From the NCBI GenBank assembly GCA_002786855.1, contig PCUU01000093.1, positions 1 through 58,198 of the forward strand: 58,198 nt of DNA, in the 5' to 3' direction. The first letter of the stretch is position 1. Every line of letters starts with the position of its first letter. A program made the translations under genes and the position numbers. The notes under the pieces are model-generated. The model did not search any database and was not told the origin of the DNA. It saw only the letters and a program-made list of their open reading frames with translations. Below, one piece after another: positions 51,697-58,198 of the stretch. Source of the stretch: Cytophagales bacterium CG12_big_fil_rev_8_21_14_0_65_40_12. GTDB taxonomy: Bacteria > Bacteroidota > Bacteroidia > Cytophagales > Cyclobacteriaceae.

Positions 51697-52803
51697 ATGA
51701 CTTGGAATTGGCAACAAAGAAATTGGCCTCAATTCGTTTATAATGCCGAGGATTTTCGAGAACAGGAACAGCAGTTTTTCGAAAAGGCCGGCATGATCCA
51801 CGGCAGTTTTCAGCATATTGAAGCGGGCGATCAAGAGGACTTGAGGATAGATTTGTTTAGTCAAGAGGCTGTTAAAACCTCAGAAATTGAAGGAGAGATT
51901 TTAAATCGGGACTCTATACATTCGTCAATTCGTAAACAGCTTGGATTACAAACAGATCACAGACGAATAAAACCTGCGGAGCAAGGGATTGCAGAAATGA
52001 TGGTTGATCTGTATCGCAACTATGAAGTTCCGTTGACAAGGGAAATCCTTTTTTCTTGGCATGAAATGCTAATGAATGGGCGCAGGGATTTATTAGACAT
52101 AGGGCGCTATCGGAGGCATGAAGACCCTATGCAGATTGTATCAGGGCATATCGGAAAACCGAAGATTCACTTTGAAGCGCCACCTTCAAAGCAGGTCATG
52201 GAAGAAATGAAGTCTTTTCTGGCTTGGTTCAATCATTCCATCAAAGGTGGTAAAAATGAATTGCCCGTTCTGATCAGAGCGGCTATTGCACATTTGTACT
52301 TTGAGTCCATTCACCCTTTCGAAGACGGTAATGGGAGACTTGGGCGAGCTATTTCAGAGAAATCACTATCTCAAAGTTTGGGTAGACCAACGCTCATTGC
52401 GCTTTCCCATACGATTCAGGAGCACAAGAAATCTTATTATGAAGCACTTGAGAGCAACAACAAGGATTTGGATATTGGCGATTGGATATCGTATTTCTGC
52501 CAGATTGTTTTAAATGCTCAGGATTATACTCAAAGCACGATCAGCTTTATTATAGAAAAGGGCAAGTTCTATAAGCGTTTTGAAAAACAGCTAAATGAGC
52601 GTCAATTAAAAGTGGTTGGACGAATCTTTAGAGAAGGTTTTGGAGGATTTAAAGGCGGAATGAGCGCTAAAAATTATCAAACCATCTCAGGTGCTCCAAG
52701 CGCAACAGCAACACGTGACCTGACTAAAATGGTGGAGATTGGTGCTCTTAGAAGAGTCGGGGAACTCAAAAGCACAAGATACTTTCTGAATATTCAAGGC
52801 TAG
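51697..52803 (+). CDS. Fic family protein with DNA-binding tail
   Basis: 368 residues. The N-terminal DUF4172-like region (WNWQQRNWPQFVYNAEDFRE) is followed by an inhibitory-helix candidate TSEIEGE at 61-67. The Fic core HPFEDGNGRLGR is at 206-217 with catalytic His206. The C-terminal 70 residues form a winged helix (YQTISGAPSATATRDLTKMVEIGALRRV). Fic enzymes transfer AMP or related groups to proteins. A wHTH tail suggests DNA binding, perhaps to the repeats upstream (inference). Confidence 0.9.
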   Translation: MTWNWQQRNWPQFVYNAEDFREQEQQFFEKAGMIHGSFQHIEAGDQEDLRIDLFSQEAVKTSEIEGEILNRDSIHSSIRKQLGLQTDHRRIKPAEQGIAEMMVDLYRNYEVPLTREILFSWHEMLMNGRRDLLDIGRYRRHEDPMQIVSGHIGKPKIHFEAPPSKQVMEEMKSFLAWFNHSIKGGKNELPVLIRAAIAHLYFESIHPFEDGNGRLGRAISEKSLSQSLGRPTLIALSHTIQEHKKSYYEALESNNKDLDIGDWISYFCQIVLNAQDYTQSTISFIIEKGKFYKRFEKQLNERQLKVVGRIFREGFGGFKGGMSAKNYQTISGAPSATATRDLTKMVEIGALRRVGELKSTRYFLNIQG

Positions 52804-52885
52804 TTGATCACTTATTTGAATCAATGTCATTCAGATCATTTTTTAATCAAAACCATTAATTAGGAGAAGATCCGTTGCAAATATT

Positions 52886-52946
52886 CATAAAAAAGGGTCA
52901 ACAGCAATGTTGACCCTTCTTGTTTTGGCTCCTCCTCTTGGGCTCG
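52886..52946 (-). repeat. Direct repeat A: terminator plus 3' end of tRNA-Asn
   Basis: Copy of 53285-53346 with two mismatches and one length difference in the A-run, exactly 400 bases away. It contains the terminator stem and the last 18 bases of tRNA-Asn. Confidence 0.9.
52893..52918 (-). terminator. Duplicated tRNA terminator, copy A
   Basis: The same ten-base stem as at 53293-53318 (AAGGGTCAAC / GTTGACCCTT) with T's following on the minus strand. Here it would end transcripts of the GIY-YIG gene. Confidence 0.85.
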
Positions 52947-52987
52947 CCCCGAATGTTCGGGGCAAGAACCCTTCCCGATTTTCGGGA
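52929..52987 (-). pseudogene. Degenerate 3' fragment of tRNA-Asn interrupted by a palindrome
   Basis: Eighteen bases identical to the tRNA acceptor/T-arm 3' side (52929-52946) are followed by the palindrome CCCCGAATGTTCGGGG (52947-52962), which replaces three T-loop bases. Then comes CAAGAACCCT, nine of ten bases matching the tRNA. A second palindrome, TCCCGA-TTT-TCGGGA, lies at 52973-52987. Confidence 0.7.
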
Positions 52988-52996
52988 TCAGATACA

Positions 52997-53287
52997 TTAC
53001 CTGAATTTTACTTTTAATTCCTCTACTGACTTCGGGTTATTTGGTAACTCTTGGATGTGTTTTTTCGACTTCATTCGCTTTATATACTTCTCTATTTTGA
53101 GTGCCTGACTTTTATGTAATCCTTGAATAGTGAAGAATACTTCCCAAGGCTGACCTCTTTTAGTCCATATTTTGTTTTTGTCAGAGTCGTTATGAAAGTG
53201 TAATCTCTGCTCAATATTAGATGTATAGCCAATGTAAAACTTGTCTATAGTGGGCGAATAGAGAATATATACAGTGAATGTATCCAT
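52997..53287 (-). CDS. GIY-YIG nuclease family protein (short, UvrC-N/YhbQ-like)
   Basis: 96 residues. FTVYILYSPTIDKFYIGYTS holds the GIY/YIG pair (VYI, YIG), Arg28 lies in NIEQRLHFHN and Glu66 in ALKIEKYIKRM, the usual metal-binding Glu. Short members of this family are widespread and of unknown role, sometimes mobile. The ATG begins right after the terminator T-run of tRNA-Asn, and the gene is bounded by 60-base direct repeats of the tRNA end. It would need transcription through that terminator or its own promoter, which I do not see. Confidence 0.9.
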   Translation of the reverse strand: MDTFTVYILYSPTIDKFYIGYTSNIEQRLHFHNDSDKNKIWTKRGQPWEVFFTIQGLHKSQALKIEKYIKRMKSKKHIQELPNNPKSVEELKVKFR

Positions 53288-53346
53288 AAAAAAAGGGTCA
53301 ACAGCAATGTTGACCCTTCTTGTTTAAGCTCCTCCTCTTGGGCTCG
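53285..53346 (-). repeat. Direct repeat B: terminator plus 3' end of tRNA-Asn
   Basis: Partner of 52886-52946. The CAT at 53285-53287 is the GIY-YIG start codon on the minus strand. Confidence 0.9.
53293..53318 (-). terminator. Terminator of tRNA-Asn
   Basis: Ten-base perfect stem (AAGGGTCAAC / GTTGACCCTT) with a six-base loop, then a T-run on the minus strand, about ten bases after the tRNA. Confidence 0.92.
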
Positions 53347-53402
53347 AACCAAGGACCCTCTGATTAACAGTCAGATGCTCTAACCGACTGAGCTAAGGAG
53401 GA
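53329..53402 (-). tRNA. tRNA-Asn (anticodon GTT)
   Basis: 74 bases, read on the minus strand. The acceptor stem is TCCTCCT with AGGAGGA plus discriminator G. The D arm is GCTC-AGTCGGTTA-GAGC, the anticodon arm TCTGA-CTGTTAA-TCAGA with anticodon GTT, and the T arm CTTGG-TTCGAGC-CCAAG. CCA is not encoded. A terminator follows and a promoter precedes it, so it is a single-tRNA unit. Confidence 0.97.
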
Positions 53403-53440
53403 ATTTCGGTTACGTTTCTCTCTTGTCGTGAAACGGAGTG

Positions 53441-53471
53441 CAATATTAGTGGTTGACTGAATATATTCCAA
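53441..53471 (-). promoter_or_regulatory. Candidate tRNA-Asn promoter
   Basis: On the minus strand TTG (53469-53471), 20 bases and TAATATTG (53441-53448), one mismatch from TAnnTTTG, about 38 bases upstream of the tRNA. Confidence 0.55.
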
Positions 53472-53497
53472 TACCTTTTAGGAAATTTTTCTTCAAA

Positions 53498-54745
53498 CTA
53501 TAAAAAGAAAACCACGATATAGATAATAGCGAATACAGTTAGGAAGACTATGCCACTTTTTGCCAATAGAAGCAGCTTTTTTCCCGGTCTAAACTCTTCT
53601 GGAATTTGCACGGAGGTAATTACCCTGTAGTTGATCAATGCAATCAATGGGGCAATAACAAAGGAAAGCGTGGTGGCCAAATCGACAAGGTCTTTGAGGT
53701 TAGACGATAAAAGGAGAATGAAAAGAAAAGATACGGCTGCTACCACAACCATCATCCATGTGTAGGCATTCCTTTCACCGGCCTTTTTAAAAAAGAGTAA
53801 GCGCGTGGTTTCGCCCATTGCGCGTCCAAATCCATCAACAACAGTAATTGTTGTACTGAACATTGTGCTAAATGCGGCTATTGCAATTACCAAATAGGCC
53901 CAATTGCCAAGGGCTGAGGTATAAAGCGTTACTACTTGGTCGGAAAATACGGTGGAATTGTTGGACAACTCTACTCCCGTGCCATACATAACTTTGGCGC
54001 CCAAGGTTAAAAAGCATATCGCAAGTACAGCGGTAACAATGTAACCAAAATTAAAGTCGGCCAGGATTTCTTTCAGTCTTGGTTTGTAGCCGATTTGCTT
54101 GATCCGTTCAAGCGTCCAAAGGCTGTTCCAAGTGGATAAATCCACAGCGGTCGGCATCCATCCCATTAAGGCAATCACGAAAATGATGCTATCTCTTTCT
54201 AAGAGTTCTTTCGGAACAAAACCTTCTACAGGAGTGACCTGACCTTTGGAGAGTGCTCCGAAAAAAGCAACCAAAGTTGAAATCAATAACACCGAACCAA
54301 TAATTTTTAAAAGTGTATCGAGCATGCTGTATTTTCCTAAGGCCAGAATTACAGTACAAACCAGAAGTATAATTCCAGAAACGTAGGCAGGATTCATTGT
54401 AACTCCTGTAAGGTTATTGAACATACCAGCAGTAACGAATGTAACTGCAGCGGTAACGGTAAACATTGAACCAAGGCTTAGAAGAAAATAAAGCCAAAGC
54501 ATCCATTTGCCTTCTTTTAAGTAACCCTCAATTAATGATTTACCCGTAGCGGCCGCAAACCTAGACCCGAATTCAAAGAATGGATATTTAAAAAGGTTGG
54601 CCAATAAAATGAATGCCACCAGTTGAAAACCGAAGTCAGCCCCAGCCCTTGTAGATTGAACTAAATGAGAAACCCCAATACAAGTACTCGCGAAAAGAAT
54701 CCCAGGGCCAAGGGCCTTTAGATAGCGTTTAAAATTTGAAGCCAT
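53498..54745 (-). CDS. Atypical Nramp-family transporter
   Basis: 415 residues and about eleven membrane helices with the Nramp outline (GPGILFAS..., FGSRFAAATGKSLIEGY). The helix-1 metal motif DPGN is replaced by a region reading TCIGVSH (residues 21-27), and helix 6 reads MGWMPTAVDLS instead of MPHNLYLHS. Only one metal-ligand methionine remains. It may be a related transporter with a different substrate, like the Mg-specific or non-metal branches. Stand-alone gene downstream of nothing obvious. Confidence 0.8.
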   Translation of the reverse strand: MASNFKRYLKALGPGILFASTCIGVSHLVQSTRAGADFGFQLVAFILLANLFKYPFFEFGSRFAAATGKSLIEGYLKEGKWMLWLYFLLSLGSMFTVTAAVTFVTAGMFNNLTGVTMNPAYVSGIILLVCTVILALGKYSMLDTLLKIIGSVLLISTLVAFFGALSKGQVTPVEGFVPKELLERDSIIFVIALMGWMPTAVDLSTWNSLWTLERIKQIGYKPRLKEILADFNFGYIVTAVLAICFLTLGAKVMYGTGVELSNNSTVFSDQVVTLYTSALGNWAYLVIAIAAFSTMFSTTITVVDGFGRAMGETTRLLFFKKAGERNAYTWMMVVVAAVSFLFILLLSSNLKDLVDLATTLSFVIAPLIALINYRVITSVQIPEEFRPGKKLLLLAKSGIVFLTVFAIIYIVVFFL

Positions 54746-54813
54746 AAATCTTAAATGCTAAAAATATGAATTCTTTTGAAGTCATCATAATGCAGAAATT
54801 ACCGATAAATTCG

Positions 54814-54865
54814 GCCATAGTGGCGCAATTCATTTGAATTCGAGCCTAAATGCAGCCATAGTGGC
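54814..54865 (+). repeat. Two GCCATAGTGGC repeats upstream of hsp20
   Basis: GCCATAGTGGC occurs at 54814-54824 and 54855-54865, 41 bases apart; each is itself a short dyad (GCCA-tag-TGGC). They lie 80-130 bases before the Hsp20 start and look like activator or repressor sites. Confidence 0.6.
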
Positions 54866-54946
54866 TTGTTTTTGGTTTTTTTTTTGCTGTGGTACGATTT
54901 TGACTAAAGGTGCAGAAAACGATTTTAAAACCTAAAAGATAAAAAA

Positions 54947-55372
54947 ATGAATATTGTAAGAAGAAACCCAGACTGGTTAGCTCCAACAACAATCGATACT
55001 TTTTTCGATAAGTTCTTTAACGAAGCAAATCAAAGAAACGGAAACAGCTTTTCACCCAAAGTGGATATAGCCGAAACAGATAAGGCCTTCGAAGTGCACC
55101 TGGCCGTACCCGGATTCAAGAAGGAAGATTTTACAATTGACCTGAAAGAAGGAAGGCTCAATATCAGTGGTGAAAGAAAATTAGAGAAGGAAAACAAAGA
55201 AAAGAACTATTACTCAATCCAAACTGAGTATGGAAAATTTGTAAAGAGTTTTCAGCTTCCAGACAGTATTAATGAAAAAGCCATTGAGGCAAAGTACGAA
55301 AATGGAATTTTGGAAATTGTGATTCCAAAAGATGAGACCAAGAAAATTGAATCAAAAATTTTAGTGAAGTAA
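54947..55372 (+). CDS. Hsp20/alpha-crystallin small heat-shock protein
   Basis: 141 residues. The alpha-crystallin domain (about 35-141) shows VDIAETDKAFEVHLAVPGF, KKEDFTIDLKEGRLNISGER and YENGILEIVIPK. N-terminus is short with RRNPDWLAP and FFDKFFN. It binds unfolding proteins as an oligomer. Regulatory repeats lie upstream; a terminator follows, giving a single-gene unit. Confidence 0.93.
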   Translation: MNIVRRNPDWLAPTTIDTFFDKFFNEANQRNGNSFSPKVDIAETDKAFEVHLAVPGFKKEDFTIDLKEGRLNISGERKLEKENKEKNYYSIQTEYGKFVKSFQLPDSINEKAIEAKYENGILEIVIPKDETKKIESKILVK

Positions 55373-55394
55373 GTGAGTGTTTTGAGGTTGTAGA

Positions 55395-55424
55395 GGAGTT
55401 CCGATTTTCGGGACTCCTTTTTTT
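55395..55424 (+). terminator. Terminator after hsp20
   Basis: GGAGTTCCGA (55395-55404) pairs with TCGGGACTCC (55408-55417), followed by seven to eight T's. Confidence 0.92.
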
Positions 55425-55520
55425 GTTAAATGCTGTTAAAAACCCCCTGAATTTAAATAAATTAGAACACCTCAATTAACTTAAGCGTTAATCAGGCTCG
55501 AACAGACTAAATCCATAGAT

Positions 55521-56987
55521 ATGAATAAGAAGCAAGTTTTTTTGGCAATGTTGGCATCCTCGCTGATCGGGGGGCTCATTGTTTTGATAGGAATTAGTTT
55601 CATAACCGGTGCAGATAATGGTAGCAATGGATTTGGCTATGGCAAAGGCAATGCAGTGCCAACAAGTTTTGCAAACGCAGATGAAGCACCAAGGAACTAC
55701 ATTGTTCCAGAGGGCGTAAATTTTATTTCAGCTTCGCGAAAGATTGTTCCTGCCGTAGTGCACATTACCAATAGGGCTGAAATCAAAGCCAATTCGAGCC
55801 GATGGAGCAGAATGTTTCGTGGCGAAAGCAGGTTCAGGCAGTCTACAGGCTCAGGCGTACTCATTTCGGGAGATGGCTATATCGTTACTAACTACCATGT
55901 GGTAGAAGGAGCGGATGAACTCGAAGTTCGATTAGATGATAATCGAAGATTGCCAGCCGAGCTTGTAGGTACAGATCAAGATACAGATTTGGCCCTTATT
56001 CGAGTCAAAGCAAAAGATTTACCTTTTGTGGAATTCGGTAATTCAGATGAGGTTGAAATTGGGGAATGGGTATTGGCAGTGGGCAATCCCTTTGATTTGA
56101 ACAACACCGTTACCGCAGGAATCATTAGCGCCAAGGCTAGAAATATCAATTTAATCACGAGTGCCGAAAATAGATATGGCATCGAATCATTTTTACAAAC
56201 CGATGCAGTAGTCAACCGAGGAAATAGCGGAGGGGCTTTGGTCAATTTGAAAGGTGATTTGATTGGAATCAATACCGCTATTGCCACCAATACAGGCACG
56301 TTTAGCGGTTATTCTTTTGCTGTCCCTTCCATTTTAGTGAAGAAGGTGATGGATGACTTATTGGAATTTGGAGAGGTGCAGCGTGGCTTGTTGGGGGTTA
56401 CTATTCGAGATGCCGATGGCGTAGGCACCGAAGAGCTTACTGGTGTTCGTATTGTGAGTGTTTCGCCAGGCGGAGCGGCCGATAAGGCGGGCTTGAAAGA
56501 AGAGGATGTAATTGTTGGTGTGGATGGAAAGCAAGTAAAAACTACCAGCCAGCTACAGGAACTCATTGCACGAAGACGTCCTGGCGATAATGTAGAAATC
56601 GACTATAAGCGAAATGGGAATGAAAAGGGAACTTCACTTCAACTTCAGAAGAAGGAAGCCCTTGTAGTGGTAAATAACGAAGTGCCAGAATTGGAAATGG
56701 AAGGGATACCGCTCACCTACGAAATTAATGGAGCCACTTTTAAAGACTTGAACCCACAAATCAAGAAATTTCTAAGCATTCAGGAAGGCGTGCAGTTGGA
56801 TAAATTGACCGATGGCGCTTGGAAGGATAGTGGGGTAAGGGAAGGCTTTGTCATCACCAAAGTAGGAGACGAAGACATTAAAGACCTTGAGCAATTCCAA
56901 AAAATATTGGATACCAAAACCAAGGATTTTTTCATAATGGGCAAATACCCCGATGGTGAAAAGGAATATTACAGAATAGCTTGGTAG
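55521..56987 (+). CDS. degQ: Do/DegQ-type serine endoprotease
   Basis: 488 residues. The N-terminal anchor/signal (AMLASSLIGGLIVLIGISFI) leads to a trypsin-like domain with His126 (TNYHVVEG), Asp156 (DTDLAL) and Ser236 (NRGNSGGAL). Then come a clear PDZ1 (about 300-385) and a less typical PDZ2 (about 405-488). It degrades or refolds misfolded periplasmic proteins. The gene follows hsp20 by 150 bp with a terminator between, so they are likely separate units in a stress-related neighbourhood. Confidence 0.93.
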   Translation: MNKKQVFLAMLASSLIGGLIVLIGISFITGADNGSNGFGYGKGNAVPTSFANADEAPRNYIVPEGVNFISASRKIVPAVVHITNRAEIKANSSRWSRMFRGESRFRQSTGSGVLISGDGYIVTNYHVVEGADELEVRLDDNRRLPAELVGTDQDTDLALIRVKAKDLPFVEFGNSDEVEIGEWVLAVGNPFDLNNTVTAGIISAKARNINLITSAENRYGIESFLQTDAVVNRGNSGGALVNLKGDLIGINTAIATNTGTFSGYSFAVPSILVKKVMDDLLEFGEVQRGLLGVTIRDADGVGTEELTGVRIVSVSPGGAADKAGLKEEDVIVGVDGKQVKTTSQLQELIARRRPGDNVEIDYKRNGNEKGTSLQLQKKEALVVVNNEVPELEMEGIPLTYEINGATFKDLNPQIKKFLSIQEGVQLDKLTDGAWKDSGVREGFVITKVGDEDIKDLEQFQKILDTKTKDFFIMGKYPDGEKEYYRIAW

Positions 56988-57015
56988 CCGTTTTCACTCT
57001 AATCAAGATTTTAAG

Positions 57016-57040
57016 CCGATTCATTGAATCGGTTTTTTTT
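57016..57040 (+). terminator. Terminator after degQ
   Basis: CCGATTC (57016-57022) and GAATCGG (57026-57032) form a seven-base stem with a three-base loop, followed by eight T's. Confidence 0.92.
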
Positions 57041-57151
57041 ATTTCTAGGCTTAGTACTTCAGGCCATCAGATGTGAAAACCACCTCCTTTTTTGCACACG
57101 TTTGAAATAAGCCGTAACTATGAATTTTAATCAAAGACAGACATAACACTA

Positions 57152-58198
57152 TGAATCTTCAAACGGATTTTGGTCTCGTTGAGGCCTTACACAATTTAGG
57201 AATCAAAGCTGAAAATCATGGCACTTCAACAGGGAGTCATAGTTCTGGTAAGGGAGCCTTATTAAGCTCATTTTCTCCAGTCGATGGTAAATTGATTGGA
57301 AAAGTAAGTGTCACCACAAAAGATGAATATGATCAGTTGATCACCACAGCTCAAACGGCTTTTAAACATTGGCGCGAGGTACCTGCACCAATGCGCGGAG
57401 AGGTCGTTCGTCAGTTTGGCCAAAAACTAAGGGAGCGCAAAGCCGATTTAGGAAAACTCGTTTCATACGAAATGGGTAAATCTTACCAAGAAGGCTTAGG
57501 CGAGGTTCAGGAAATGATCGATATCTGTGATTTTGCGGTGGGTCTTTCACGCCAATTGCATGGCCTTACGATTAAATCAGAACGTCCACTCCATCATATG
57601 CAAGAGCAATACCATCCTTTGGGCGTGGTAGGAATAATTTCAGCCTTCAATTTTCCAGTAGCCGTTTGGGCTTGGAATACAGCCTTGGCTTGGGTTTGTG
57701 GAGATACCTGTGTTTGGAAACCTTCTGAAAAAACACCTTTGTGTGGTGTGGCCTGTCAACATATCATCAACGAGGTACTACAAGAAAACCATCTTCCCGA
57801 AGGTATTTCCTGTATGATCAATGGAAATTATGAAGTAGGAGAGTGGTTGACAAATGATGGTCGTGTGCCTCTTATTTCTGCTACTGGTTCTATTAGAATG
57901 GGTAAAATTGTTGGGCAAGCCGTTGCTGCGCGTTTGGGCAAGTCCATTTTAGAATTGGGCGGAAACAATGCCATTATTGTTACTCCGGAAGCAGACATAA
58001 AAATGACGGTAATTGGGGCGGTCTTTGGTGCCGTAGGTACTGCGGGTCAACGTTGTACATCCACTCGAAGACTGATTGTACACGAAGATATTTACAATAA
58101 GGTGGTTGATGCGGTTACCGGAGCTTATGCTCAATTGAGGATCGGAAATCCATTGGATGAAAAGAATCACGTTGGGCCTTTGATCGATACCGATGCCG
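57152..58198 (+). CDS. ALDH7-type aldehyde dehydrogenase, N-terminal part (3' end outside window)
   Basis: The frame opens at the ATG at 57152 and stays open to the window end, about 349 codons. FSPVDGKLIGKV, IISAFNFPVAVWAWN, ELGGNNAIIV (general-base Glu) and AGQRCTSTRR (catalytic Cys) are typical of ALDH7/alpha-aminoadipate-semialdehyde dehydrogenase. In bacteria this enzyme acts in lysine breakdown or in aldehyde detoxification. The C-terminal part and stop are outside the window. Confidence 0.88.

Noticed and set aside
52886-52889. A second GIY-YIG-like start at the CAT in repeat A
   Set aside because: Read on the minus strand it gives only about ten codons before a stop, with no resemblance to the GIY-YIG protein.
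54890-54905. Sigma-54-like promoter TGGTACG...TTGAC before hsp20
   Set aside because: The distance from GG to the downstream element is one base short of the strict GG-N10-GC spacing and GC is replaced by AC/GA, so I do not call it a promoter.
55476-55491. TTAAC-TTAAGC-GTTAA dyad upstream of degQ
   Set aside because: Five-base arms in an AT-rich region are expected by chance; no regulator or conservation is visible.
1-58198. CRISPR arrays, insertion sequences, prophage genes and rRNA operons
   Set aside because: None found: no regularly spaced repeat series of CRISPR form, no transposase or integrase motif and no rRNA sequence was seen.

Overview
The window looks like a chromosomal stretch of a Bacteroidota bacterium, most likely of the order Cytophagales. 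GC is moderate (roughly 40%, estimated by eye). Genes lack clear Shine-Dalgarno sequences, several promoters fit the Bacteroidota pattern TTG-N19/20-TAnnTTTG, and many families are typical of or largely confined to the phylum (DUF4920, DUF4407, DUF6503, DUF6922, PafA phosphatase, BlaI/M56 sensors with a TonB-like tail, CarboxypepD_reg proteins). There is no rRNA, prophage, IS element or CRISPR array. One tRNA (Asn, GTT) is present. Domain calls come from reading motifs and recalling families, not from searches.

Layout. 1-640: 3' part of a gene related to thiamin pyrophosphokinase. 701-4620: BlaI-type repressor followed by two tandem, recently duplicated M56 sensor proteases, with BlaI-like operators. 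4702-6717: a DUF1851/Tdi1-like protein, an alpha/beta hydrolase and prmC. 6838-8387: ribD and a free methionine-R-sulfoxide reductase. 8384-12493 (minus): CPBP protease, DUF2007, cdsA, glutamate dehydrogenase and psd, a largely overlapping lipid/nitrogen operon. 12529-14420: dusB and an EamA transporter. 14401-19641 (minus): an exo/endonuclease-fold protein, PafA-type phosphatase and a large WG-repeat protein. 19784-21768: two coupled HTH regulators, DUF4920 lipoprotein and a secreted pentapeptide-like protein behind an ECF-type promoter. 21825-24324 (minus): three genes coupled by TAATG overlaps (two SDR enzymes and a CPBP protease).

24415-28900: DUF6503, CarboxypepD_reg, ArsR, YjjG nucleotidase and pruA. 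29044-30832: DUF6922/AbiEii pair (toxin-antitoxin-like), DUF1569 and a hotdog thioesterase. 30850-36384: DUF4407, M14 and M28 peptidases, an RDD protein and a PI-PLC-like protein. 36433-42830: lepB, two DUF3299 paralogues, a LolDE/MacB-like ABC exporter, a small lipoprotein, cytochrome c, SCO and HemJ/CopD-type genes, apparently a membrane/metal/redox cluster. 42971-50274: NTF2-like protein, a 53-codon small ORF with its own promoter and terminator, a GH113-like enzyme, lipB, manA, pgi, yraN and a MORN-like protein. 50363-58198: a PhyH oxygenase, a Fic protein whose upstream region carries three copies of TATAGATCA at exact 45-bp spacing, a GIY-YIG gene inside a 400-bp duplication of the tRNA-Asn 3' end and its terminator, an atypical Nramp-family protein, Hsp20, a DegQ/HtrA protease and the start of an ALDH7-type dehydrogenase.

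Most of the window is ordinary housekeeping and envelope biology. The places most worth a second look are the GIY-YIG/tRNA-Asn duplication, the Fic upstream repeat array, the hidden 53-codon gene, the DUF3299/ABC/redox cluster, the diverging M56 twins and the ECF-driven pentapeptide gene.
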